Positions 49,172 to 58,962 of a DNA stretch of 64,000 nt are shown one piece after another. The notes under the pieces were generated by a model. That model did no database searches, was not told the DNA's origin, and saw only the letters and a program-made list of their open reading frames with translations. Within the stretch, counting starts at the first letter, position 1, and each line of letters opens with the position of its first letter. Position numbers and translations under genes: made by a program. Source of the stretch: an uncultured Eubacterium sp. (lineage in GTDB: Bacteria; Bacillota; Clostridia; Lachnospirales; Lachnospiraceae); the NCBI GenBank assembly GCA_910577295.1, contig CAJTLS010000003.1:98170-162169 (forward strand), read 5' to 3'.

Positions 49172-51299
49172 CTTCGTACTGAATCTCTTCTACGGAAGTG
49201 CCAAGATAGAGCCGGTACTCTCCCGCAAGAAGAGAAAAGCTGTCAGTGGCGGCAGAATATACCATGAGGTCTCTCCGGCAAAGTGTCAGGGAGACTTCTT
49301 TTTTCTCTCCGGCAGAGAGAGAAACCTTTTCAAACTGCTTTAGTACTTTTACGGGCTGTTCCTCTTCTGGAATGCCGATGTACAGTTGCAGCGTTTCCTT
49401 TCCCGCGCGTCTGCCCGTGTTGACAAGAGTTGTTGTCACGGTCAGGACAGGCTTATCGTCCGCTGCGGTGTCGTGTACTTTATGGGTAGTTCCCTGCAGA
49501 GAAAAGTTCGTGTAGGAAAGCCCGTGTCCGAATGGGAAGCGGACAGGTATTTGTTTCGTAGTATAATAACGGTATCCGACCAGCAATCTCTCTTTATAGA
49601 CGGTATAACGGTGCTCTGTTTTGCTAAAATCGCCGGGATATGATTGGTAATGCTCTGTCGGAGTATCCGCGAGACAGAGAGGATAAGTCTCCGCCAGTTT
49701 TCCAGATGGGTTTACATCGCCAAACAGAATTCTGGCTAAGGCAAATCCGCCATCCATCCCATTATAACTTGTCTGTACGATGGCAGAAACTTTATCTGCC
49801 CAGGGCATTTCCACTACTCCGCCGTTTATGAGGACGATTGTAAGGTGCGGCGTTGCTTCTGCCAGCGCCTCAATGACTTCGTTCTGGCCGTACGGAAGCG
49901 TCAGGCTCGTGCGGTCAAATCCCTCAACATCGAAAGAATGATTTAGGCCGCCGACGAAAATAACTTCGTCATAATCAGGAGCCGCTTTCACGGCTTCCTG
50001 CAGAAGTTTATTGCGGATAGGGATAATTTCTTGTTCCAGTTTATCTTTGCCCTCGGCAGTAGAATAATCCACTTCAAGGCTGATTGACTGCCAGTCAACC
50101 TCTCCTTTCACGTGCTCTTCATTATCAATATAGTATCCGGCCAGCCAGTTAATGGATGCCTCCCCGCCGAGAAGCATACGCAGGCCAAGCATCGGAGTGA
50201 TTTCATATAATGCCTTGATTTCTGCACTTCCGCCTCCGGCGGCGTGCGTGCGTTTGGCATTATCCCCCACGACAAGAATACGCTTTGTGTCTTTCGACAA
50301 TGGGAGCCGCTCTTTATCATTTTTTAACAAAATAGCGCCTTCTTCGGCAATTTCCTGTATAATTTGGCGGTGCTCTGGTGTGTTGATACTTCCCCTTTTG
50401 CGGTTCTCATCGCCAATATGCAGCCGCTCGTACAGAGAAAGGATACGGGATACTTTCTCGTCGATTACATTTTCCGGGATTTTCCCGTCTTCTACCGCTC
50501 GCAATAAAGGTTTTGCCATTTTATAATCGTCAAAATCTGGAGTAATGGACATTTCTATGTCGACTCCGTGCAGAGCTGTCTTTTCTGTGTCGTGGACAGC
50601 GCCCCAGTCGGAGATGGTAACGCCATCGTATCCCCATTTATCGCGCAATATCGTAAACAGCAGTTTCTGCCCCTCGCAGCAGAAATCGCCATCATAGCGG
50701 TTATATGCGCCCATAATACTGTAGGAACCACCCGTCACTGCAGCCGCATAAAAGGCCGGTAAATAGAGTTCATGAAGTGTTTTCTCATCCACCTCCACTT
50801 CGACGCTCAGACGGTCTAATTCCTGATTGTTTAGGGCGAAATGTTTTACGCAGGCGGCGACGTCGTGTTCCTGAATGCCCCCGATAAGAGAAACTGCCAG
50901 TTCGCCCGTTAAAACGGGGTCTTCACTCATATATTCAAAATTTCTTCCGCACAGAGGAGTCCTTTTTATATTTATGCCGGGGGCTAAAATAATATCTTTT
51001 CCGCGGCCTCTGGCTTCTTCGCCGAGAACTTCCCCGAACTTGCGGGCGAGATTACGATTCCATGTGGAGCAAAGACAGGTGTTGCTCGGAAGCCAGCTGA
51101 CAGAATCCATACTGTTGCCATCCGGAATCCATGCGTCGTTTTGGAACTCCTGCCGGACTCCGCTGGGACCGTCCGACATTTTCAACGGAGGAATATGCAA
51201 ACGGGAGACCCCGCCGGATTGGAAGAGTCCGGAAGCATGAATCAATGCTATCATTTCTTCTAATGTAAGTTTTGTTAATAGTGATGAATAATGTTTCAC
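49143..51299 (-). CDS. GH3 beta-glycosidase
   Basis: A 718-residue intracellular enzyme. The barrel has KMSDGPSGVR, LAPGINIKRTPLCGRNFEY and the nucleophile Asp231 in YDGVTISDWGAV; the second domain has LVVGDNAKRTHAAGGGSAE and the C-terminal fibronectin III-like domain ends the protein (about 600-715). Beta-glucosidase or beta-xylosidase activity is likely. GTG 51299 follows AGGGGG at 8 bases. It is convergent with the GH31 gene, suggesting a shared role in xyloglucan- or glucan-type oligosaccharide use, and its promoter is covered by a palindrome shared with the divergent HD-GYP gene. Confidence 0.88.
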   Translation of the reverse strand: MKHYSSLLTKLTLEEMIALIHASGLFQSGGVSRLHIPPLKMSDGPSGVRQEFQNDAWIPDGNSMDSVSWLPSNTCLCSTWNRNLARKFGEVLGEEARGRGKDIILAPGINIKRTPLCGRNFEYMSEDPVLTGELAVSLIGGIQEHDVAACVKHFALNNQELDRLSVEVEVDEKTLHELYLPAFYAAAVTGGSYSIMGAYNRYDGDFCCEGQKLLFTILRDKWGYDGVTISDWGAVHDTEKTALHGVDIEMSITPDFDDYKMAKPLLRAVEDGKIPENVIDEKVSRILSLYERLHIGDENRKRGSINTPEHRQIIQEIAEEGAILLKNDKERLPLSKDTKRILVVGDNAKRTHAAGGGSAEIKALYEITPMLGLRMLLGGEASINWLAGYYIDNEEHVKGEVDWQSISLEVDYSTAEGKDKLEQEIIPIRNKLLQEAVKAAPDYDEVIFVGGLNHSFDVEGFDRTSLTLPYGQNEVIEALAEATPHLTIVLINGGVVEMPWADKVSAIVQTSYNGMDGGFALARILFGDVNPSGKLAETYPLCLADTPTEHYQSYPGDFSKTEHRYTVYKERLLVGYRYYTTKQIPVRFPFGHGLSYTNFSLQGTTHKVHDTAADDKPVLTVTTTLVNTGRRAGKETLQLYIGIPEEEQPVKVLKQFEKVSLSAGEKKEVSLTLCRRDLMVYSAATDSFSLLAGEYRLYLGTSVEEIQYEATFSPIAES

Positions 51300-51322
51300 A
51301 ATCAATACCCCCTCTCAACAAC

Positions 51323-51421
51323 ATTATAGAGAATTGTAGTACTTGTGTAAAGAAAACATTGTATTTTACAAGGACTATTTTACAAGGAAATGTTTTCTTT
51401 CAGGTAAGAATATGTTATACT
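51323..51421. promoter_or_regulatory. Divergent promoters with shared palindromic operator
   Basis: GH3 promoter on minus: TTTACA (51351-51346), 17 bp, TATAAT (51328-51323). HD-GYP promoter on plus: extended minus-10 TG, then TATACT (51416-51421). Inverted repeat AAAGAAAACATT (51349-51360) / AATGTTTTCTTT (51389-51400) overlaps the minus-35 region of each. Between the arms ATTTTACAAGGA is repeated at 51363-51374 and 51377-51388. Confidence 0.7.
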
Positions 51422-51479
51422 TAAAGTAGCGTGTACACAAGAGAAAGAGCTCTCGCATGTTAAATTTGAGGAGGTTGCA

Positions 51480-53195
51480 ATGAAGTGGAAAAAGGAAGAG
51501 AAAAGGGAAAAGAAAAGCAGGAATTATAGACGCCAGTATATTATGACATTGGTGATAACGCTGTTGGCATTAACGATAATCGTCGGGTATACATTTGGCT
51601 CATTTTATCAGCTTACGAGGCAGAACGCCAGAACATTAGGGGAAAATGCTGTTGGGAGAGAAGCGGCCCAGATGAATAATTTTCTCTTAAAGGGAACGGA
51701 CGTTACGCAGGTGACGGAAATGACCGTGAGTTATATGATGAAACAGGGGGCGACGACAGAGGAGATAGAGGCCTTTTTAAAACAGCAGTCCAATGATTAT
51801 AAAAAAAATATTTCTTCTGATTTTACCGGCATATACGGCTGGTTTAACGGACAGTACATAGACGGGAGCGGCTGGGTTCCTCCAGATGACTATATACCGA
51901 AAGAGCGGCCGTGGTATACACAGGCCCAGCAGGGAAATGGCGACCTTGTGATGGTTTCGCCCTATCTGGATACGAAGACGAATACGATTTTGTTTTCGGT
52001 AGCAAAAGTTTTATATGATGGAGATAGTGTGATTTCCTTTGATATATCGATGGATGAAGTACAGACAATCGCCGAAAGTATCCGCCTAAATGGAAACGGA
52101 TATGGTTTTGTTGTCGATGATCAGGGGATGGTAGTGGCGCACCATGACGAATGGGAAAAGGGGAAAAATTATTTAAAAGATAAAGAGCAGAAAGGCAGTG
52201 ATATGCAGAAGCTGGTACAGCAGGTATATCGTAATAAGTCTAACGATAAAAGCTTTTTTGAGATGGAGGTAGACGGGGAGGAGTGCGTTGTTTTTTCACG
52301 TAAAGTTCAGAAAAAATGGAATGTAATCCTAATCGTGAACTATGCCGACCTCTATGAGAAAATTGAGAATAATCTGTTTCGTAATATAATTGTTTCACTC
52401 CTTATTTTTATAGTTGTCGCCTACTTTTGTACGAACAGTTATCGAAATCGTCTGCGGGCCATACATTATGCGGGCCGGCTAGAGGAAACGCAGTTGACGC
52501 TAGAGGACAGAGTGAAAGAACAGACAAAGGAAATTCGGGAACAATCCGAACAACTGGTACAGATGCAGGAAAACGTAATTGACGGAATGGCAACATTGAT
52601 TGAGGGGCGGGACACTGATACCGGCCAGCATGTCAGAAATACAAAACGGTATGTGGCGATGATTGTAAAATATATGTACGACCATCGCATGCATACGGAT
52701 GAGATTGACTTTGATTATATGACGCACATTTGTAATGCCGCGCCGCTGCATGATGTCGGGAAGATTATGATATCGGATATGATTCTCAACAAACCGGGGA
52801 GACTGACGCCGGAAGAATTTGCCGTCATGCAGACGCATTCGGAGCTTGGTGGAGATATTATGAAAGATGTTTTGGGAGACAGTACGAATCGGGATTTGAT
52901 TCGCATGTCTTCGGATATCGCGCATTACCACCACGAGAAATGGGATGGAAGCGGATATCCGGATGGTCTGGCCGGAGCTGAAATTCCACTCTGCGCCAGA
53001 ATTATGGCGGTCGCAGATGTGTTTGACGCCCTGATTTCAAAGCGAGTTTATAAAGACGCCATGAGTATTGAAGAAGCTTACCGTATTCTGCAGGAGGATG
53101 CGGGAACTCACTTTGACCCCGAATTGATACAGGTATTTGTGGCGATTAGGGGTGAAGTGGAGTCTTATCTGAAAGAATTGGAAAAAGAGGATTGA
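51480..53195 (+). CDS. Membrane-bound HD-GYP phosphodiesterase with extracellular Cache sensor
   Basis: A 571-residue membrane protein. A membrane segment at about 22-42 and another at about 300-320 bracket an extracellular dCache domain (about 45-295) containing YIPKERPWYTQAQ and VVDDQGMVVAHHDEWEKG. A coiled-coil linker (about 340-370) leads to the HD-GYP domain with His424-Asp425 (HDVGKI), HHEKWDGSGYP (Gly492-Tyr493-Pro494) and ARIMAVADVFDAL. HD-GYP enzymes degrade c-di-GMP. GAGGAGG precedes the ATG. Divergent from the GH3 gene with shared operator, so its expression may follow a sugar signal. Confidence 0.9.
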   Translation: MKWKKEEKREKKSRNYRRQYIMTLVITLLALTIIVGYTFGSFYQLTRQNARTLGENAVGREAAQMNNFLLKGTDVTQVTEMTVSYMMKQGATTEEIEAFLKQQSNDYKKNISSDFTGIYGWFNGQYIDGSGWVPPDDYIPKERPWYTQAQQGNGDLVMVSPYLDTKTNTILFSVAKVLYDGDSVISFDISMDEVQTIAESIRLNGNGYGFVVDDQGMVVAHHDEWEKGKNYLKDKEQKGSDMQKLVQQVYRNKSNDKSFFEMEVDGEECVVFSRKVQKKWNVILIVNYADLYEKIENNLFRNIIVSLLIFIVVAYFCTNSYRNRLRAIHYAGRLEETQLTLEDRVKEQTKEIREQSEQLVQMQENVIDGMATLIEGRDTDTGQHVRNTKRYVAMIVKYMYDHRMHTDEIDFDYMTHICNAAPLHDVGKIMISDMILNKPGRLTPEEFAVMQTHSELGGDIMKDVLGDSTNRDLIRMSSDIAHYHHEKWDGSGYPDGLAGAEIPLCARIMAVADVFDALISKRVYKDAMSIEEAYRILQEDAGTHFDPELIQVFVAIRGEVESYLKELEKED

Positions 53196-53207
53196 GTCAT
53201 TAGAAAA

Positions 53208-53367
53208 TCAGAAATGAGGATTAGGTTGAAAAATCACGCTGGTGCGCTGATTTTTCAACCAACTATTTGCTTCTGAGCGAAAGCAAATAGTTTTGTTCCG
53301 ACACGAGAAACTCTTCGAGTTTTCTCGTGCGGTTCTTCGCGATAAATCGCTCAGAAATGAGGATTAG
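53208..53367 (+). repeat. Three successive hairpins between 17-bp direct repeats
   Basis: TCAGAAATGAGGATTAG occurs at 53208-53224 and 53351-53367. Between them are hairpins with arms 53224-53236/53248-53260 (13 bp), 53261-53272/53281-53292 (12 bp) and 53302-53313/53317-53329 (one bulge). The second direct repeat supplies the ribosome-binding site of tex. It has the look of a small non-autonomous palindromic insertion with a target duplication, or of a structured leader. Confidence 0.7.
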
Positions 53368-53368
53368 C

Positions 53369-55510
53369 ATGAATATTAACAAAAAAATAGCAGAGGAATT
53401 AAATATTAAGGTTTGGCAGGTAGAGGCTGTCGTTCAGCTTATTGACGAGGGCTGTACCATTCCGTTTATCGCACGTTACCGAAAGGAGCAGCACGGTACG
53501 CTGGATGATGAGCAACTGCGTAAGCTGGACGAGAGACTTACTTATCTTCGCAATCTGGAAGAGCGCAAGGAGACGGTTCTTGCCAGTATTGAAGAGCAGG
53601 GAAAGCTGACAGAAGAGTTAAAGGCGCAGATACTGGCTGCTGAAACACAGGTGCTTTTGGAGGATTTGTACCGTCCGTATCGTCCAAAGCGGCGCACACG
53701 GGCAACGATTGCCAAAGAGAAAGGACTGGAAGGACTTGCCAATCTGATTTTATTGCAGATGACGGAAACACCGCTGGAAGAGGAAGCAGAAGCCTATGTA
53801 GATGAGGAAAAGGGAGTTGCTTCCACGGCAGAAGCCATTCAGGGGGCCATGGATATATTGGCGGAGACGATTGCCGACGAGGCGGATTACCGTATTGCGA
53901 TTCGCAAGACAACCATGCAGAAAGGGATTCTCTTTTCGACGGCAAAGGATCCGGAAGAAAAGAGCGTGTATGAAAATTATTATGATTTTGAGAGCGCCGT
54001 TTCCAAACTTTCCGGCTATCAGGTACTGGCGATAAACCGGGGGGAGAAAGAAAAGATTCTCAGTGTGAAAATAGAGGCGCCGGAAGAGGAGATTCTCCGT
54101 TATCTGAAGAAAAAAGTAGTGACGAGGGAGAATCCCAATACGGAAGAATGTCTTGTCGATACGATAGAAGACAGCTATAAGAGACTGATTGCGCCGGCGA
54201 TTGAAAGAGAAATACGCAACGAACTGACAGAACGTGCCGAGGACGGAGCCATTTATGTATTTGGGAAAAATCTAGAGCAGCTTCTGATGCAGCCGCCGAT
54301 TGCCGGAAAAGTAGTGCTTGGCTGGGATCCGGCATTTCGTACCGGATGTAAACTTGCCGTTGTCGATGAGACGGGAAAGGTGTTAGACACGATTGTTGTC
54401 TATCCGACGCAGCCGCAAAATAAAGTGGCACAGACGAAACAAATTGTCAAAGGGCTTATTGACAAATATAATATCAGCCTTATTTCGGTTGGAAACGGAA
54501 CAGCCTCGCGCGAATCAGAGCTCGTTATTGTCGATATGTTAAAGGAGATAAACAAACCGATACAGTATATTATTGTAAATGAAGCGGGGGCCTCTGTTTA
54601 TTCGGCAAGCAAACTGGCGACAGAGGAATTTCCGAATTTTGATGTGGGGCAGCGAAGTGCGGTTTCCATTGCGAGGCGTCTGCAGGACCCGTTAGCGGAA
54701 CTGGTGAAGATTGAGCCAAAGAGTATTGGCGTGGGACAATATCAACATGATATGAATCAAAAGAAACTGGACGAGGCGTTAGGTAATGTTGTAGAAGACT
54801 GCGTGAATAACGTCGGCGTCGATTTGAATACGGCTTCGGCCTCGCTGCTCGGATATGTGTCGGGCATTTCCAAGGCGATTGCCAAAAATATCGTATCATA
54901 TCGGGAGGAACACGGTCGCTTTACAAGCCGCAGGGAGTTGTTGAAAGTGGCAAAACTCGGCCCGAAGGCGTATGAACAGTGCGCCGGGTTTATGCGGATT
55001 GCCGACGGGAAGAACCCGCTTGATGCGACAAGCGTGCATCCGGAATCTTATGAAGCGGCGGCAAAGCTACTGAAGAAGCTCGGATATGAGCCGGAAGATA
55101 TTCGCGGCGGATTGACCGGATTGTCGCTCGTGTTAAAGGACAAAGGGCAAATAGCAGAAGAATTGGGGATTGGAGAAATAACGTTATCAGATATTATAAA
55201 AGAGCTGGAAAAACCGGGGCGCGACCCGCGTGATGAGATGCCAAAACCAATACTCCGCAGTGATGTTTTGGAAATGAAAGATTTGACGGAAGGAATGATA
55301 TTAAAAGGCACGGTGCGCAATGTTATTGATTTTGGCGCCTTTGTCGATATCGGCGTCCATCAGGATGGGCTGGTACATATTTCCAAGCTGACGGATAAAA
55401 AATTTGTTAAACATCCGCTTGATGTAGTGAGCGTCGGAGATGTCGTTGAAGTTAAAGTACTCGGTGTGGATTTGCAAAAGCAGAGAATACAGTTATCTAT
55501 GATATTGTAA
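53369..55510 (+). CDS. tex: Tex-family RNA-binding transcription accessory protein
   Basis: A 713-residue protein. The N-terminal Tex domain has VVQLIDEGCTIPFIARYRKE and LEDLYRPYRPKRRTRA; a YqgF/RNase H-like domain (about 320-450) has LGWDPAFRTGCKLAVVDETG; helix-hairpin-helix NVGVDLNTASASLL follows, and an S1 domain ends the protein (VRNVIDFGAFVDIGVHQDGLVHIS). Tex binds RNA and affects transcription; its exact role varies. ATG 53369 after GAGGATTAG. Co-transcription with the lipoprotein downstream (14 bp) is likely. Confidence 0.95.
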   Translation: MNINKKIAEELNIKVWQVEAVVQLIDEGCTIPFIARYRKEQHGTLDDEQLRKLDERLTYLRNLEERKETVLASIEEQGKLTEELKAQILAAETQVLLEDLYRPYRPKRRTRATIAKEKGLEGLANLILLQMTETPLEEEAEAYVDEEKGVASTAEAIQGAMDILAETIADEADYRIAIRKTTMQKGILFSTAKDPEEKSVYENYYDFESAVSKLSGYQVLAINRGEKEKILSVKIEAPEEEILRYLKKKVVTRENPNTEECLVDTIEDSYKRLIAPAIEREIRNELTERAEDGAIYVFGKNLEQLLMQPPIAGKVVLGWDPAFRTGCKLAVVDETGKVLDTIVVYPTQPQNKVAQTKQIVKGLIDKYNISLISVGNGTASRESELVIVDMLKEINKPIQYIIVNEAGASVYSASKLATEEFPNFDVGQRSAVSIARRLQDPLAELVKIEPKSIGVGQYQHDMNQKKLDEALGNVVEDCVNNVGVDLNTASASLLGYVSGISKAIAKNIVSYREEHGRFTSRRELLKVAKLGPKAYEQCAGFMRIADGKNPLDATSVHPESYEAAAKLLKKLGYEPEDIRGGLTGLSLVLKDKGQIAEELGIGEITLSDIIKELEKPGRDPRDEMPKPILRSDVLEMKDLTEGMILKGTVRNVIDFGAFVDIGVHQDGLVHISKLTDKKFVKHPLDVVSVGDVVEVKVLGVDLQKQRIQLSMIL

Positions 55511-55524
55511 AATGGAGGGTTAGG

Positions 55525-56661
55525 ATGAAACGGTTTTTAATATATATGTGTGTGCTCGCTCTTGCACTGACAGGATGTGGTGGGGAAAAAGAGACCGATG
55601 AGGCAACGGCTACTCCCGCACAGGGGAAAACTTATGAGGGAGAAGAAATGGTACAAGTGCCGGAGGAGTGCATTCCAGATGCTGGGGAATTACTGGCTAC
55701 TGATTTGCAAGTCAACCAGCAGGGGGAGCCGGCGCTATATCAGATGTTGATGGAAACGGACGATGATGGGGAAGAGTGTGCGGCGATTATGGAATATACT
55801 CTTAACGGTGATGGAAATTGGCAGACAAAGGAGCTTTGCAAAGAGCAGTTATTGAAGCGTTTGCGGGAAGAGACGCAGTATATTTTGGACTTTCCTTATA
55901 TCCGGCGTGGGGACGATGGCAATTTATATGTATTGCTCAGGAGCAGTGATGGAGAGCAGGAGGCTGGCAGAATTATGGGGCAGCCGCAAGAAGATAGATT
56001 TTGTGAATATTCTCTTTTGTCTGTCGACGAGGCAAACAACAGATTCAGCGAAGTAAAATTGCAGACGAAAATAACTAATGACGAAGGAATAGAGGTCGAT
56101 TATGCAAAAGAGCATGATGTTACATCCTTTCATGTTAAAGAAGATGGCACGGCTTTTCTTGTGTTTTCGGGGGCCAGTGCGATGTGGTTCGACAGCATCA
56201 CCGGAACGCAGACGAATTTCTGCCCGACGATAGCAGACAGCGCCTTTGGTAAAAAAGTCGCTTACGGGGAGTCGCAGATGATATATTATTCTTCTTCCCA
56301 CAAATTGTTCGGCATATTGGATTCGGATACGCTGGCAGTCTCATCATATTTTGGAAAAGAAATACCGGAAGAGAACAGAAAATACGAGTGGTATTTTGAT
56401 ACAGATACGACAACATGGCAGACGTACGCATTCAATCAGTCAGGTTTATATCTTATTAACGATTCGGGAAAAAAAGCATCTGCCATATTATTGAGTGGAG
56501 CAAATAACTTTGACACTCTGGCAGATGCAGATGTTTATGATGTGTTAATCGGAGCCGGTGAAGAATTGTATGTCTTGTTACGCCGTCCGTCTGAAGATGC
56601 TTCTAATTTTGATGAAACGTCGTGGGAATATGGTATTGTCAGATACCGGCCGCAGCAATAA
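55525..56661 (+). CDS. Lipoprotein of unknown function
   Basis: A 378-residue lipoprotein. The signal peptide MKRFLIYMCVLALALTGCGG has a lipobox LTGC with lipidated Cys18. The mature part is acidic and starts with a Thr/Ala linker, then beta-rich sequence with repeated phrases such as GDDGNLYVLLRSSDG, GTAFLVFSG and GAGEELYVLLRRPS, suggesting a beta-propeller-like fold. Such proteins sit on the outer face of the membrane; ligand unknown. It ends 3 bp from the convergent membrane protein gene. Confidence 0.75.
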   Translation: MKRFLIYMCVLALALTGCGGEKETDEATATPAQGKTYEGEEMVQVPEECIPDAGELLATDLQVNQQGEPALYQMLMETDDDGEECAAIMEYTLNGDGNWQTKELCKEQLLKRLREETQYILDFPYIRRGDDGNLYVLLRSSDGEQEAGRIMGQPQEDRFCEYSLLSVDEANNRFSEVKLQTKITNDEGIEVDYAKEHDVTSFHVKEDGTAFLVFSGASAMWFDSITGTQTNFCPTIADSAFGKKVAYGESQMIYYSSSHKLFGILDSDTLAVSSYFGKEIPEENRKYEWYFDTDTTTWQTYAFNQSGLYLINDSGKKASAILLSGANNFDTLADADVYDVLIGAGEELYVLLRRPSEDASNFDETSWEYGIVRYRPQQ

Positions 56662-56664
56662 GAT

Positions 56665-58827
56665 TTATACGGAAAAAACGATGATTCCGTCTTCGTTGTA
56701 TACGAGTTCGTATTCTTCTGCCATCTGCTGTATGTCCTGTATCTGATAGTTGCTTAATTCGTAAGGGCCGATTACAATATAGGAAACATCGTATTCTTCC
56801 AGCAGGTCATTCCGGCTTGCTGGTTCTTCATACATTCTGCGTAAATCCTCCTCCTGCTTCTGGTAGTTGAGCCCATGGAAATAGAGGAAAGTTTCGGTGC
56901 CGCATACGATATTGCGGCCGGCCAGCGCGGCAATCGCATTATTGTGATTGTTATTCGTTAAAAATATATCATCAGGCCTCGTATTTTCCTCTACCCACTG
57001 GGAGAGTTTAATATAAGGAGATCCATACAATTCGAAATCAGCGACTGCCTCCCGTCCCATTGTGAGAACGGCGGCAAGGACACCGACAAAAGCGACGATA
57101 CTGACAAGAACTCCGCGAGTCAGCTTTTTTTGTATACGCGGCAGGATTCGATGGAGAAATTGCGGAATGGTATCCCAGACAAAATCAGCGGCTGCCACAC
57201 AGAAAAAGAAATAAGAAACTAACATCAATTTATTATTATCGTATGAGTTTGGCTGGAAGAGAACAAATTCTGCAATCAGCCAGAGAAAAGTTGCCGGTAA
57301 AATCGTCTGTATCTGCTTTTTGTTTCCGAAGAGGAAGACGGCGACCGTAAGGATAAACATAATTCCCAAATTCTTGCAATAGAAGATCAGGTAATTATCC
57401 ATAGATTCCGGACTCGAATTGGCCCAGTTGAAAGAGCCACGCACAAAGTTTTCGCCGGAAGCCTGTTGAAATGTAAAGGCAAACAAAATCGGAAGTGCCA
57501 GTATGAGCACGAGGCAGAGAAAGATTCCCCAATTGGTAATGATTTTCTTATCAAAAAAGTATATCAGCGCCAATACAAATAAGAGAATCAGGATGGCCGC
57601 AATGGTAATCCCTATTCGGAAAATAACGTCGGCATCCAATGGGGTGCTCGACATCTGGCGTATGCTGATGTAGTTTAGTCCGCACAGCAAGGCTGCTGTG
57701 AGTATAATACGCGCAGAGAGGGGAACACGTTTTGTCAATGTGCGTTTGCTGCTGAAGTTAATTAGATTTAGGATGACGAATCCAGCGCAAAGGATACCGA
57801 GCGCCAAAAAGGAATGGGTATGTATAAGCGGCAGTCCGGCAGACAATAAACCGGCGATAACAAAACATTTTCGGCTGCTTTCCGTCACGGCCTTGTGGAG
57901 TAAAATAAAAATAGGGAACAACATCGCCCACCCGAATAAAGTAGCGCGCTGCGGAATCAGCATATCGCAGATAATGTTGTGCCACTGGACATTGGCTTCT
58001 ACATAATTGGTCGGCGTCTCATAAAAGGCGGTAAAAATCCGTGTGAAATTTTCGCTGAATAAACCCTCGTTGAGGAAGTAAACAAATCCCAATCCGCCAT
58101 TGAAGAAAAAGAGGGCAAAGGCAAGGATACTTTTCCCACGGTAGGAACCACCATAAGATTGATAGATACGTTTTGCCAGAATGTATACGCCAAAGAAAAC
58201 CTGCAACATGGCAAAAAATATTGGAAGAAGATAAGCCATGCGTAAAGATGTTCCGAATATATATATACTGGATGAAATGCTGTCTGATAAAAAAGGATAT
58301 GCCAATTGAGTTCCCGGCAGGATGGAGTATTCCGGCGGAAACACTTTCTGATTGGCAATACTGCTTATAAATCCGAGGTGCATATTCATGTCACCGAATG
58401 TACTCTGACCGGAGTGCATAACGCCATCAATGTACGGAATCGTACTGTGCAGCAGCACAATGACCGTATAGAGAAAAAGCGGAAGCAGTAAAAAAAGTAT
58501 GGGGTCTTGCGAAAACATCCGTTTAATATTGAAATCTATCTTTCGTCCGGCAAGAAGCGTGCGCTTCTTAGCAGACAGCGATGCTGCGTAGACAATAGCT
58601 ACAAAAGTAAGAAAAGCCATTCCGTGTGCAGTTTTTGTAAAATTGAATAAAAAGGCATAAAGAGTTGGCAGCCAATGCAAAGCAAACGAGCCGAATACGC
58701 TGCCGAATAATACGGTTATGCCTAATTTTTCCTTATGAAAAAGGTAAAGGGCCAGACAGACGCCCAATATCTGAAAAGAGAGGAAATAGGTGATTCCAAC
58801 CAAATTTCCGAGTACTGAACCAAACAT
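56665..58827 (-). CDS. Large polytopic membrane protein, possible lipid-linked glycosyltransferase
   Basis: A 720-residue protein with about 13-15 membrane segments over residues 1-590 and a C-terminal soluble part (about 600-720) with WVEENTRPDDIFLTNNNHN, VCGTETFLYFHGL and DVSYIVIGPYELSNYQ. This layout, many segments then an extracellular domain with phrases like those of YfhO/GT39 proteins, suggests a glycosyltransferase of the GT-C type using polyprenyl donors. A DxD-type loop after the first segments is not obvious. GGAGG precedes the ATG. Single gene, divergent from the YcxB-like gene. Confidence 0.6.
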   Translation of the reverse strand: MFGSVLGNLVGITYFLSFQILGVCLALYLFHKEKLGITVLFGSVFGSFALHWLPTLYAFLFNFTKTAHGMAFLTFVAIVYAASLSAKKRTLLAGRKIDFNIKRMFSQDPILFLLLPLFLYTVIVLLHSTIPYIDGVMHSGQSTFGDMNMHLGFISSIANQKVFPPEYSILPGTQLAYPFLSDSISSSIYIFGTSLRMAYLLPIFFAMLQVFFGVYILAKRIYQSYGGSYRGKSILAFALFFFNGGLGFVYFLNEGLFSENFTRIFTAFYETPTNYVEANVQWHNIICDMLIPQRATLFGWAMLFPIFILLHKAVTESSRKCFVIAGLLSAGLPLIHTHSFLALGILCAGFVILNLINFSSKRTLTKRVPLSARIILTAALLCGLNYISIRQMSSTPLDADVIFRIGITIAAILILLFVLALIYFFDKKIITNWGIFLCLVLILALPILFAFTFQQASGENFVRGSFNWANSSPESMDNYLIFYCKNLGIMFILTVAVFLFGNKKQIQTILPATFLWLIAEFVLFQPNSYDNNKLMLVSYFFFCVAAADFVWDTIPQFLHRILPRIQKKLTRGVLVSIVAFVGVLAAVLTMGREAVADFELYGSPYIKLSQWVEENTRPDDIFLTNNNHNNAIAALAGRNIVCGTETFLYFHGLNYQKQEEDLRRMYEEPASRNDLLEEYDVSYIVIGPYELSNYQIQDIQQMAEEYELVYNEDGIIVFSV

Positions 58828-58891
58828 TACTTGTCCTCCTGTATGTATTCAAATTTATTTTGTAAGTCTATGATAATAAAAAACGTTGGAC

Positions 58892-58920
58892 TTGTCAATG
58901 AAACAGGGTTTTGATATACT
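58892..58920 (+). promoter_or_regulatory. Predicted promoter of the YcxB-like/tsaE/tsaB genes
   Basis: TTGTCA (58892-58897), 17-bp spacer, TATACT (58915-58920), 43 bp before the first start. Confidence 0.65.
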
Positions 58921-58962
58921 GGTTTTGATTTAATGAAATGTGCGGATAGTTAGGAGAAAACG

